NCBI RefSeq assembly: GCF_037381185.1
Contig: NZ_JARRQY010000028.1
Location: 34,372 to 98,371, forward strand
Reading direction: 5' to 3'
From: Acidihalobacter_A sp037381185
GTDB lineage: Bacteria > Pseudomonadota > Gammaproteobacteria > DSM-5130 > Acidihalobacteraceae
DNA: 64,000 bases
Made by a program: the position numbers and the translations under genes. Positions 45,830 through 53,998 of this stretch are shown in pieces (position 1 is the first letter of the stretch; every line of letters begins with the position of its first letter). Below the pieces are notes generated by a model that was not told the origin of the DNA, did no database searches, and saw only the letters and a program-made list of their open reading frames with translations.

Positions 45830-46120
45830 TCAATACCCGGCCTCCCGCTGATGCCGGACGGCCAAGATCGTGATCGTATCGCCTTCGACACGATACCGGG
45901 CCACGTAGCCGCCATCTCCGAAATCAATGGGCCACTCCCGGTATTGTTCCGGCAAGTCCTCCACGAGTCGCCCCATCCGCGGGTGCGTACCGAGAGCCTG
46001 CACACCTTGCCTGATCGCATCCGCGGCTCGCTTCGCAGCGCCAGGATTCTTCGGCCGAAGGAAATCACGCAATCGTTGCAGATCCCGAATTGCCGCCGGC
46101 GCAAAAATTACTCGTGACAT
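45830..46120 (-). CDS. parE: ParE/RelE-superfamily toxin
   Basis: 96-residue toxin. VIFAPAAIRDLQRLRDFL is the ParE-type start, LGTHPRMGRLVEDLPEQYREW is the central block, and YVARYRVEGDTITILAVRHQREAGY the C-terminal strands. It overlaps the antitoxin end by 13 bases. ParE types usually poison gyrase and RelE types cut mRNA; this one is closer to ParE. Confidence 0.85.
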   Translation of the reverse strand: MSRVIFAPAAIRDLQRLRDFLRPKNPGAAKRAADAIRQGVQALGTHPRMGRLVEDLPEQYREWPIDFGDGGYVARYRVEGDTITILAVRHQREAGY

Positions 46121-46386
46121 GCCGGCGCGGGCAGCTCGTCTTCAGTTCCCCAGCTCTCAAGCCACTTATCCACTTCCTCGGCAGTCGCATGCTGGCCGGT
46201 TGCCTGAAACGCTTCCCATGCGTCCAGCATGTCGCGCTTCAGCGCCTCACGCTTTTCTTCGCGCTCGACATATTGCGCGATGGCTTCGCGCATGATCCAG
46301 TGCGAAGTGCGCCGGCGCGCTTCAGCCAAGTGTCGCACCCGCCCTTTCAGTTCGTCATCGAGCTTGATGGAAGTCGCTGTAGCCAT
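46108..46386 (-). CDS. parD: ParD-like ribbon-helix-helix antitoxin
   Basis: 92 residues. ATATSIKLDDELKGRVRHLA is a ribbon-helix-helix strand and first helix; HWIMREAIAQYVEREEKRE is the second helix and linker. The acidic tail (AEEVDKWLESWGTEDE) would bind the toxin. It overlaps parE, so the pair is one transcription unit. Confidence 0.85.
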   Translation of the reverse strand: MATATSIKLDDELKGRVRHLAEARRRTSHWIMREAIAQYVEREEKREALKRDMLDAWEAFQATGQHATAEEVDKWLESWGTEDELPAPACHE

Positions 46387-46482
46387 GCCGCACCACCTTG
46401 TAGCGAAGAGTATTACCTAGTCGCACCATAGCAGGCACCATAATCGATTTTCAACGGGAATCTCCCGAACTACCAGACAACT

Positions 46483-46625
46483 TCAATACGCATTCTTGTG
46501 CACGAAGCCGCGGAACAGAGTCAGGAAAATGATCTTCAGATCGAAGCCCAGCGACCAGTTCTCGATGTAGTACAGGTCGTGTTCGATACGGCGCTCCATC
46601 TTGTCCACCGTATCGGTCTCGTCGC
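46483..46625 (-). pseudogene. 3'-end remnant of the sugar transferase gene (copy B)
   Basis: The minus strand encodes DETDTVDKMERRIEHDLYY, then IENWSLGFDLKIIFLTLFRG and FVHKNAY with a TGA stop. This matches the final ~48 residues of the intact transferase at 48220 with only a few changes, and the DNA is also close to identical. Upstream of 46625 the similarity stops abruptly. It lies between the parDE and brnTA modules, in the same orientation as copies A and C. Confidence 0.85.
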
Positions 46626-46733
46626 CTAGCCGGTGATACCGCACCCTGACCATGTGCTTCTGCATGTAGTGATCTCCACCGTCGCAAGATAGGCTGTTGA
46701 CTAAACCATTTATCGTGCATACGATAATCCATC

Positions 46734-47008
46734 ATGAAGATCAGCTTCGACCCCGTCAAAAACATCTCGAATATCGAAAAACACGGGGTGTCCCTGGCGC
46801 ACGCAGGCTCGCGATCTGGACGTGGGACACGTTGGCATCGACTCCGGATCGGCGCAAAGACTACGGCGAGGGCCGAATGATCGGATACGCACTCAAAGCC
46901 GATCGGCTCTACTGCGTCGTCTTCACGGACCGCGGCAATACCCGCCAAATTATTAGCCTGCGCAAGGCCAACAGCAGAGAGGTCGAGAAATATGCGCAAA
47001 TCGATTAA
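46734..47008 (+). pseudogene. brnT: BrnT-type toxin gene with a frameshift
   Basis: The ATG at 46734 opens KISFDPVKNISNIEKHGVSL, the usual BrnT start, but the frame soon stops. From about 46808 the family sequence continues in another frame: RLAIWTWDTLASTPDRRKDY, then GRMIGYALKADRLYCVVFTD and IISLRKANSREVEKYAQ. One missing base after HGVSLAHA would restore a ~91-residue BrnT RNase. Either a real inactivation or a base-call error. Confidence 0.8.
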
Positions 47009-47279
47009 AACGCGCGTCGTGCAGCTTCCGACGAAGGAAGAGGATGAGCGGATCAACGCTGGCATCGCCGCCGACGAAGATACCTATGAGTTGAGTTCAA
47101 CAGAGTTCAAACGTCTGAGGCGCGGTCGTCCGCCTGCCGAAACGACCAAGGAGCGCATCACGATTCGTCTATCGCCCGAAGTGGTCCAGCAGTTCCGCGC
47201 CACCGGCCGAGGCTGGCAAACGCGGATGGACGCGGCGCTCAAAGATTGGCTAAAACGGCATACGCCGTCCCAAATGTGA
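46992..47279 (+). CDS. brnA: BrnA-type antitoxin
   Basis: 95 residues. The C-terminal half has the BrnA ribbon-helix-helix signature: GRPPAETTKERITIRLSPEV then QFRATGRGWQTRMDAALKDW. It overlaps the 3' end of brnT by 17 bases, the standard order toxin-antitoxin for this type. Probably binds its own promoter. Intact although the toxin frame is broken. Confidence 0.87.
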   Translation: MRKSIKTRVVQLPTKEEDERINAGIAADEDTYELSSTEFKRLRRGRPPAETTKERITIRLSPEVVQQFRATGRGWQTRMDAALKDWLKRHTPSQM

Positions 47280-47320
47280 ACACCCCCTGTGCGGCGGCGT
47301 GAAGGCAACCCCTGGGGCAG

Positions 47321-47359
47321 AATTGGGGACAGACCCCGATTAACGGACCCCGATTAACG
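47321..47359. repeat. REP-like sequence with a 14-bp tandem duplication
   Basis: AATTGGGGACAGACCCCGAT has the GGGG-ACAGA-CCCC look of sequences associated with REP-type tyrosine transposases. It is followed by GACCCCGATTAACG twice in tandem (47332-47345 and 47346-47359). A diverged copy lies at 48120-48142. No transposase is present in the window. Confidence 0.5.
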
Positions 47360-47398
47360 CCGACCAACGCCTGGCTGTCATCCCCAACTAAGCGCGAA

Positions 47399-47755
47399 CT
47401 AAACCGCCTCGCGCAAGTGCATATCGACGTGAATATCCGCGAACGGGCAATATACGCCGCCCCTATCGGTACGCTCGATCAAACCCAACTCGGCCAGCAC
47501 GCCGACATCCTCATGTACCCGCCTCACATCGCGCCCAACGCGGCGAGCCAGTTCGCGCACGGATAACGTGCCCGCGCCCTGCAACGTCCGCACCAGCGCC
47601 CAGCGCCGTTCCGTGAGCCGGCCGAAGAACGCTTCCGGCGCCTCGAAGTTCAAGCGCTCGCCCTGGTAGTGCTCGGCTTCGGCCGCACGCGCCGTCGCGC
47701 GCAGTAGCTCGCGCCAATCCGGATCCAGTGTAATAGTCAGTGTGCGCTTTTCCAT
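47399..47755 (-). CDS. Winged-helix DNA-binding protein (TumA/HVO_A0114-like antitoxin)
   Basis: 118 residues with an N-terminal ITLDPDWRELLRATARAAEA segment and a winged helix-turn-helix: RRWALVRTLQGAGTLSVREL, RRVGRDVRRVHEDVGVLAEL and GLIERTDRGGVYCPFADIHV. Such regulators are paired with TumE-type (DUF6516) proteins as probable antitoxins. It overlaps the upstream gene by 19 bases. The antitoxin role is inferred from pairing. Confidence 0.7.
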   Translation of the reverse strand: MEKRTLTITLDPDWRELLRATARAAEAEHYQGERLNFEAPEAFFGRLTERRWALVRTLQGAGTLSVRELARRVGRDVRRVHEDVGVLAELGLIERTDRGGVYCPFADIHVDMHLREAV

Positions 47756-48027
47756 CGTGCCACCTCAGCGATGAAGTCTTCTGTCAGCCGTTCAATATCG
47801 GTGAACGTGTACGGGCGCTCCTCGCCATCAATGTGGCAATGATCACCCTTGCCACGCTCATTATCGAAACCAACGACACGCCGACCATGCACGACATAGA
47901 CCAGCCGGTACTTGAACGCATGCGTGCATGGCGAAACCGGCTCAGGTACGCGCCACACAACCATCTGGATCAAGCTGCTAGCATCGGGCGCGACAGTCTT
48001 GGTTTCGATTATCTTTTCGGCTTCCAT
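47737..48027 (-). CDS. TumE-like (DUF6516) putative toxin
   Basis: 96-residue protein with ETKTVAPDASSLIQMVVWRV, FKYRLVYVVHGRRVVGFDNE and GKGDHCHIDGEERPYTFTDI, which resembles the TumE toxin family found next to HVO_A0114-type regulators. The conserved Asp-Asn/His cluster (DNERGKGDHCH) would be the active region. Family call is from memory of these blocks. Confidence 0.6.
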   Translation of the reverse strand: MEAEKIIETKTVAPDASSLIQMVVWRVPEPVSPCTHAFKYRLVYVVHGRRVVGFDNERGKGDHCHIDGEERPYTFTDIERLTEDFIAEVARWKSAH

Positions 48028-48119
48028 GTTGGCAAGTATGACAACAAAAAGTACCGTGCAAGAGCGTCTAAATCAAGCGCCCGGAACCGCTACGCCAGCG
48101 GCCCGATTCACAAGCAGAG

Positions 48120-48142
48120 AATTGGGGATAGATTCCGATTAA
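48120..48142. repeat. Diverged second copy of the REP-like sequence
   Basis: AATTGGGGATAGATTCCGAT matches the sequence at 47321 with four changes and is also followed by TAAC. It lies between tumE and the end of the transferase gene. Confidence 0.45.
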
Positions 48143-48219
48143 CCTTAACTTATCGGCGACCAGCAGGTCGCCCCCCCTGGTCAGGATAGTTTCCGCTCCG
48201 TGATCCACCCTGGAGCGAA

Positions 48220-49623
48220 TCAATACGCATTCTTGTGCACGAAGCCGCGGAACAGCGTCAGAAAGATGATCTTCAAATCGAAGGCCAGCGACCAGTTTTC
48301 GATGTAGTACAGGTCGTGCTCGATACGGCGCTCCATTTTCTCCAACGTATCCGTCTCGCCGCGCCACCCGTTGACTTGCGCCCAACCGGTGATCCCCGGC
48401 TTGACCTTGTGGCGCAACATATAGCCCTGAATCATATTCTTGAAGAACTCGTTATGCTCCACAGCATGCGGGCGCGGGCCGACGATCGACATACTCCCCT
48501 GTAAGACATTAATGAACTGGGGCAACTCGTCGAGGCTGGTGCGACGCAAGAATGCCCCGAAACACGTCACCCGTGGATCGCCGAGATGAGCCTGACTGAC
48601 CAGCCCATTATCTTCCAGATGCAAATACATCGAGCGGAACTTCAACACCTCGATTTCGCGTCCATCCCAGCCGTGCCGCAATTGGCGAAAGAACACCGGC
48701 CCCGGCGAACTCAGCTTCACGCCCAGCGCGATCACCAACATCACAGGGCTGATCAGCAGCAGAATTAGCAACGCAAGCCCCCGATCCTCGATCGCCTTGG
48801 CCAGGCGATTCACCCCCGCCATGGGCGACGAGGTCAGATCGATCATCGGCATGTCCAGAATTTCGGACAGACCATGGTTGAGCAGGAACAGACCGAACAA
48901 GTCGGGCACGTAGCGCACATTGGCCGTACAGTACCGCAAACGGTCCAGCACCTCGCGCAGGCGATCGCCGCGCTCCAGCGGCACCGCGATCCAGATCTCG
49001 TCCACCTCATGATGCTCGACGAATTCCCACAACTCGTCCAGAGGTCTCGGCTCGACTGCCGTCAACGCCCGCGTCGGCCCACCGCCGTCGAAAACCGCAA
49101 CCACCTCGAACCCCGCCCAGGACAGATCGCTCGCGCGCTCATACAGCTCGCCCGCCAGCGGCCCGCAGCCCACCAACACGGCCCTTCTTCGGTTGTAGCC
49201 CCGGCGGCGCAGCGCACGCAGCACGGCGAACACCGCGATCCGTAGCCCCACGAACAAACCGGTCGTCAAACAGAACCAGACCGCCATCCAGACCCGCGAA
49301 TACGTTTCGGCCTGCTTGGCCAACACCAGCAGCATGAACAGCAGAAAGAACACGACGATCCACGCGCCCAACACTCTCAGCGCCGGCGCCAACAAACCGC
49401 GCGCGCGCCATGAGCCATAAACCCCGAGCAGCGGGAACAGCACGGCGACCAGCAACCCGCCGATCAGCATCAACACGCTGTAGCGGAGCGGAACGGGAAA
49501 CCCGCCTGAGTCGAATCGCAACCAATAGGCCAATAGGCCACCAACCCCAATCATGAACACATCGAGCGTACGCGTGATCAGCGAAATCAATGCAGCGTGG
49601 GTTTTCAGCAGGCCGGATTGCAT
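48220..49623 (-). CDS. Undecaprenyl-phosphate sugar phosphotransferase (WcaJ/PssY-like)
   Basis: Initiates a polysaccharide repeat unit by moving a hexose-1-phosphate onto undecaprenyl phosphate. Four to five N-terminal helices, a CoA-binding-like middle domain (AVLVGCGPLAGELYERA) and a C-terminal bacterial sugar transferase domain with VKLSSPGPVFFRQLRHGWDG, VLKFRSMYLH, RRTSLDELPQFINVLQGSMS and VGPRPHAVEHNEFF. 467 residues, complete. Last gene of the large minus-strand operon. Truncated copies of its 3' end lie at 44032 and 46483. Confidence 0.93.
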   Translation of the reverse strand: MQSGLLKTHAALISLITRTLDVFMIGVGGLLAYWLRFDSGGFPVPLRYSVLMLIGGLLVAVLFPLLGVYGSWRARGLLAPALRVLGAWIVVFFLLFMLLVLAKQAETYSRVWMAVWFCLTTGLFVGLRIAVFAVLRALRRRGYNRRRAVLVGCGPLAGELYERASDLSWAGFEVVAVFDGGGPTRALTAVEPRPLDELWEFVEHHEVDEIWIAVPLERGDRLREVLDRLRYCTANVRYVPDLFGLFLLNHGLSEILDMPMIDLTSSPMAGVNRLAKAIEDRGLALLILLLISPVMLVIALGVKLSSPGPVFFRQLRHGWDGREIEVLKFRSMYLHLEDNGLVSQAHLGDPRVTCFGAFLRRTSLDELPQFINVLQGSMSIVGPRPHAVEHNEFFKNMIQGYMLRHKVKPGITGWAQVNGWRGETDTLEKMERRIEHDLYYIENWSLAFDLKIIFLTLFRGFVHKNAY

Positions 49624-49781
49624 GTCAGAAATGGAAAGTTGAAGTCACGAATTCAGAGAAACGCCGCGAAATACGCACGAACATCGTCGGACCAGATACC
49701 GCGATCAGGATACCCTACCGCAGGCGCATCGCATCGAGCAGCCCAAGCATGAAACCTCAACCATCCCCAAATGCGTCCTAA

Positions 49782-50918
49782 CTACCGCCGGCGAACCGCC
49801 CCCCACTCACGCTCGACCAACTCGCCCAGCGTCTTGCGAAAACGCTCCGGCGCAAAGCGCTCGGCATTCCTGCGACAATCTTCAGCCTGGATCGCCGCCC
49901 GCCCTTCCCGCTCGAAGCGCTCGACGGCCTGCACGATGGCAGACACGCTCTGCTCGCCGAAGAAAAGCCCCGTCGGCTCAGGCTCAGCCAGATCATGCAC
50001 GGACTCCAGCGCCCCACCCCGCCCGAAGGCAATCACCGGCGTGCCGCAGGCCTGAGCTTCGACCGGCACAATGCCGAAATCCTCTTCCGCGGCGAACACG
50101 AATGCGCGTGCACGCCCCATATGGCTAACCAAGGCATCGGCTGACTGATACCCCAGCAACTCGATATTAGAGTGCCCGAAAGCGATGCGCTCGATCTTCT
50201 CCCGCTCGGGACCGTCGCCGATCACCTTCAAGCGCTTATCCGGCATCCGCGCAAACGCCTCGACGATGAGGCTCACCCGCTTGTAGGGCACCAGCCGGGA
50301 AGCTGTCAGATAGAAGTCTTCCTTGTCTTCGCGAAAAACAAAGGCTTCGACATCCACCGGCGGATACACCACCGCCGCCTCACGCCGGTACGTTTTCCAG
50401 ATCCGTCGCGAAATGAACTGGGAGTTGGCCACGAATTGATCTACGCCATTGGCCGTGCGCGCATCCCACAGTCGCATCTTGTGCAGCAGCCACTTCGCGA
50501 CCCAGCCTTTTACGCCCTTGTCCAGCCCCGATTCGCGCAGGTATTGGTGCTGCAAGTCCCAGGCATAGCGGATCGGCGAATGCACGTAGCTGACGTGCAA
50601 CTGATTCGGCCCGGTCAGCACCCCTTTGGCCACCGCATGGGAACTGGACAGCACCAAGTCATAAGCGGACAAATCGAGCTGCTCAATTGCCAGCGGCATC
50701 AAGGGGAGATAGCTGCGATAGCGCTTGCGTGCCCCGGGAAGCCGCTGGATGAACGTCATTCGAGGTGTCTTGCCTCGCAAAAAGCCCCGCTCTCCCTCCG
50801 GGACAAAATCGCACACACTGAACAGATTCGCCTGCGGGTACATGACGAGCATCTGTTCCAGAACACGCTCTGCGCCGGCATAAACAGTCAGCCAGTCATG
50901 GACAATGGCAATTTTCAT
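49782..50918 (-). CDS. Glycosyltransferase family 4
   Basis: GT-B glycosyltransferase of the WbaZ/WbpZ-like mannosyl/rhamnosyl group. IAIVHDWLTVYAGAERVLEQM opens the protein (acceptor domain). The donor domain has FYLTASRLVPYKRVSLIVEAF and the EX7E motif in EEDFGIVPVEAQACGTPVIAFG. 378 residues. Predicted to add a GDP-mannose- or GDP-rhamnose-derived sugar. 158 bases before the transferase gene, no gene between. Confidence 0.88.
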   Translation of the reverse strand: MKIAIVHDWLTVYAGAERVLEQMLVMYPQANLFSVCDFVPEGERGFLRGKTPRMTFIQRLPGARKRYRSYLPLMPLAIEQLDLSAYDLVLSSSHAVAKGVLTGPNQLHVSYVHSPIRYAWDLQHQYLRESGLDKGVKGWVAKWLLHKMRLWDARTANGVDQFVANSQFISRRIWKTYRREAAVVYPPVDVEAFVFREDKEDFYLTASRLVPYKRVSLIVEAFARMPDKRLKVIGDGPEREKIERIAFGHSNIELLGYQSADALVSHMGRARAFVFAAEEDFGIVPVEAQACGTPVIAFGRGGALESVHDLAEPEPTGLFFGEQSVSAIVQAVERFEREGRAAIQAEDCRRNAERFAPERFRKTLGELVEREWGAVRRR

Positions 50919-50971
50919 AGAGGAGCAACCACACTTCGGACAAACCCTAACGGCTCGCCCAATTTATCTAT

Positions 50972-51862
50972 TCAACCCGGATGGAGCATCCGGGCAATTG
51001 TTTCCCGCAGCGGTGTAGCCGGTGCTGAACCGACCAACTTCCGAAGGAGCGCATTATCTCCGCGCAAAGAAGGAATTTCATTCTTGCGAACGAATGCGGG
51101 ATTGACGTGGATATCGATCCGATAACCGGCCATCTCTTCGGCCATTTCCACAATTTCGCGTAGCGAAATGGCAACTCCCGAACAAATATTGACCGTGGCT
51201 GAGGAAACCGGTGACGTCAATAACGCCACATAGGCAGCCACCACATCCGACACATCCGAGAAGTCACGACTCACGTCCAGATTGCCCAACTCAATCTGCG
51301 ATTCACGACGCCTAAAGTGATCAATGATTTTCGGCACGAGGAACCGCCCATCCTGGCCTGGACCTGTGTAATTGAATGGGCGCGTGATCACGATGGGCAA
51401 GCGCTCAAACCAGGTTCGAACCATGTGTTCCATGGCCAGCTTGCTGCAGGCGTAGTGATTCACGGGGGCAGGACAGGTTTGCTCATCGAGAACTGACTGA
51501 TCGGGCTGCCCATATACATTGGCCGAACTGGCAATCAGTATCTTTTTCGGGCTGGCATCCTGGCCAGCCACAGCTTCGAGCAGATTGAGCGTGCCCAACA
51601 CATTGACGCGATAGAAAGCTTCGGGATCTCCGTGCGCAACAAACGATAAGGCCGCAAGATGAACCACGTATGTAGGAGAGCACGTGGAAAGAGCCTTACG
51701 AACGGCATCACTATCCGTGAGGTCGCATTGTATCGAGACATCTGCCTCCGAAGCCCTGAGCCCCAGAGCCACCACACGACAACCTTCGCGCTTCAATGCC
51801 TGAATGAGGTGACGCCCAGTAAAGCCCGACGCACCAGTAACCAGAACCTCGGCGCCCTCCAT
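50972..51862 (-). CDS. rmd: GDP-6-deoxy-D-mannose reductase (NAD-dependent epimerase family)
   Basis: Reduces GDP-4-keto-6-deoxy-D-mannose to GDP-D-rhamnose. VLVTGASGFTGRHLIQAL is the Rossmann motif, IASSANVYGQ contains the catalytic Ser, and NHYACSKLAMEH is the Tyr-X3-Lys. RPFNYTGPGQDGRFLVPKI is typical of Rmd rather than Fcl (fucose). The ATG at 51862 overlaps the gmd stop (TGATG). About 296 residues. Confidence 0.88.
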   Translation of the reverse strand: MEGAEVLVTGASGFTGRHLIQALKREGCRVVALGLRASEADVSIQCDLTDSDAVRKALSTCSPTYVVHLAALSFVAHGDPEAFYRVNVLGTLNLLEAVAGQDASPKKILIASSANVYGQPDQSVLDEQTCPAPVNHYACSKLAMEHMVRTWFERLPIVITRPFNYTGPGQDGRFLVPKIIDHFRRRESQIELGNLDVSRDFSDVSDVVAAYVALLTSPVSSATVNICSGVAISLREIVEMAEEMAGYRIDIHVNPAFVRKNEIPSLRGDNALLRKLVGSAPATPLRETIARMLHPG

Positions 51863-52896
51863 CAAAACGAGAACCCCTGCTCGTTACGTCGCAGATCTGC
51901 CTCGACCATCATGCGGCACAACTCTTCCAGGCTAGTACCAGGCTCCCAACCCAGCTCCTGCCTGGCTTTTTCAGGGTTTCCAATCAACAGGTCCACTTCA
52001 GCCCGGCGATAGAACTTCGGATTGACGCGAACGATGGTCTTGCCCGAGGAGGCATCTACGCCATATTCCGACTCGCCCGCCCCGTGCCAGTCGACATCGA
52101 TCTCGGCTGCCTTGCAGGCCATGTTCACGAAATCACGCACCGTCTCTGTTCTATTCGTCGCCAATACATAGGTATCCGGCCGATCTGCCTGAAGGATGCG
52201 CCACATGCCTTCAACGTATTCCTTGGCATAACCCCAGTCGCGCTTGGCATCCAGGTTGCCCAATTCCAACACATCCTGTTTGCCCAACTTGATCTTGGTG
52301 ATACTGTCGGTGATTTTGCGCGTCACGAACTTGCGGCCTCGCAGAGGAGATTCGTGATTGAAGAGAATGCCGCTGCACCCAAAGATGTCGTAACTCTCGC
52401 GATAGTTGATTGTCATCCAGTGGGCGTACAGCTTGGCGACGCCGTAGGGGCTACGTGGATAGAAAGGGGTACTTTCCACCTGTGGAATCGCCTGTACCTT
52501 GCCAAACATCTCTGAGGTCGATGCCTGATAGAAACGGATCTTCGGATTCACGATCCGAATCGCCTCAAGCAGGTTCAAAGGTCCGATACCCGTGATTTCC
52601 GCCGTCGTCACGGGTTGGTCGAATGACACGCCCACGAAACTTTGCGCCGCGAGGTTATAGACCTCGGTCGCCCCACTGGACTCCAGCAAGCGAATCGCAG
52701 AGCTCATGTCCGTAAGGTCAAACTCAACCAGATGCAGATTGGGGTGCTGACCAATACCCAGCTCTTCAATTCGCCAGAAATTGACAGAACTGGTCCGGCG
52801 GTAAGTCCCGTAAACGACATAGCCCTTGTCGAGCAAGAGTTCCGCCAGATACGCGCCATCCTGGCCTGTCATACCGGTTATAATTGCAGATTTCAT
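51862..52896 (-). CDS. gmd: GDP-mannose 4,6-dehydratase
   Basis: First step from GDP-mannose to GDP-deoxyhexoses. SAIITGMTGQDGAYLAELLL, TYRRTSSVNFWRIEEL, and SPYGVAKLYAHWMTINYRES (Tyr-X3-Lys) identify Gmd. NHESPLRGRKFVTRKIT is also typical. 344 residues from the ATG at 52896; the frame is open a little further upstream. Substrate supplied by manC. Confidence 0.96.
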   Translation of the reverse strand: MKSAIITGMTGQDGAYLAELLLDKGYVVYGTYRRTSSVNFWRIEELGIGQHPNLHLVEFDLTDMSSAIRLLESSGATEVYNLAAQSFVGVSFDQPVTTAEITGIGPLNLLEAIRIVNPKIRFYQASTSEMFGKVQAIPQVESTPFYPRSPYGVAKLYAHWMTINYRESYDIFGCSGILFNHESPLRGRKFVTRKITDSITKIKLGKQDVLELGNLDAKRDWGYAKEYVEGMWRILQADRPDTYVLATNRTETVRDFVNMACKAAEIDVDWHGAGESEYGVDASSGKTIVRVNPKFYRRAEVDLLIGNPEKARQELGWEPGTSLEELCRMMVEADLRRNEQGFSF

Positions 52897-52941
52897 GAAA
52901 TAGCTCAATCCAATAAATTCAAATTTCAGAAATGGCACATA

Positions 52942-53991
52942 TCACATATCAGCCACTTCAAGCAACTTCTCCCACGTCAAGTCTGCAGTACGTTGCCAAC
53001 TAAACATACGAGCCCGAGCTCGCCCCTGCTCACTCAACTTCTCGCGCAACACTGAATCCTTCAACAACGACAACAAGGCTGTCCCAATCTCATCAGCATC
53101 GTACGGATCAACCAACAAACCGGCCTCGCCTACAACTTCTGGCAAAGAAGCAACATTACCCGCGACCACAGGTGTACCTGATGCCATTGCTTCTAGCGGT
53201 GGGAGACCAAAACCTTCATACACCGAGGGGTAGACAAACGCCTCAGCGCCAGCATAAAGCGCTGGGAGATAAGCATCTTCCACATAGCCCACCAGATGTA
53301 CTCGTGGGGGGAGACTACTCAACTCAGGAATATCTTGGAAAATAAAAGACTTCCCTTTAGCTCCGGAAAGGACAAGCGACACATCCTCATCAAGCTCTGG
53401 CAAAATTCGCCGCCACGCTTGCAGTAGTCTCGCTATATTTTTCCTAGGCTCCAGCGAGCCCACGGACAAAATATACCGTGGCGCGGGAAGATCAAGCTGA
53501 GACAAAATTCGGCTTGACTCGGCTCCGTCAGCAGAAGGTACAGAAACAAAGCGATCATCTACGCCACAAAGCGCTACCTGGATCTTATCTCCAGAAACAC
53601 GTGATGAAGCAATTAGCCTTTCCTTGGTGAACTCCGAATCCACCAAAACACCCGCTACCCGGCGCACCAACCTTGGAACCAAATATTGGTACCAGGCAGA
53701 AAATTTCTTTCCAAACCATTCGGGATGATCCAGTGGGGCCAAATCGTGAATTGTGACCACCTGCCGACTCACGGTTAGCGGGCCGCTATTACTTGGACTC
53801 CATAAAACATTTTTCCCAATGCGAAAAGGAAGTACGGCTTGCTCCCATACATGCCCAGAAATCCCATGCAAAGAGGCGCGAGGATAAACATGCGCCAACC
53901 CAACAGGAAGACGCTTTTCTACTTCATTCAAATAACGCTGAACACCTGTAGTATGTGCCCCGAGAACCCTTGAATTAATCACAATAGACAT
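52942..53991 (-). CDS. Glycosyltransferase family 4 (mannosyltransferase-like)
   Basis: GT-B enzyme. IVINSRVLGAHTTGVQRYL opens the acceptor domain; YILSVGSLEPRKNIARLLQA and the EX7E motif in PSVYEGFGLPPLEAMASGTP are in the donor domain. 349 residues. It starts eight bases after the last stop of the wzy gene. Likely adds mannose or rhamnose. DNA here is richer in A/T than in gmd. Confidence 0.88.
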   Translation of the reverse strand: MSIVINSRVLGAHTTGVQRYLNEVEKRLPVGLAHVYPRASLHGISGHVWEQAVLPFRIGKNVLWSPSNSGPLTVSRQVVTIHDLAPLDHPEWFGKKFSAWYQYLVPRLVRRVAGVLVDSEFTKERLIASSRVSGDKIQVALCGVDDRFVSVPSADGAESSRILSQLDLPAPRYILSVGSLEPRKNIARLLQAWRRILPELDEDVSLVLSGAKGKSFIFQDIPELSSLPPRVHLVGYVEDAYLPALYAGAEAFVYPSVYEGFGLPPLEAMASGTPVVAGNVASLPEVVGEAGLLVDPYDADEIGTALLSLLKDSVLREKLSEQGRARARMFSWQRTADLTWEKLLEVADM

Positions 53992-53998
53992 AAATCAC

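Noticed and set aside
46451..47065. A 204-residue minus-strand frame over copy B and brnT
   Set aside because: It reads the transferase remnant out of frame and runs antisense to brnT.
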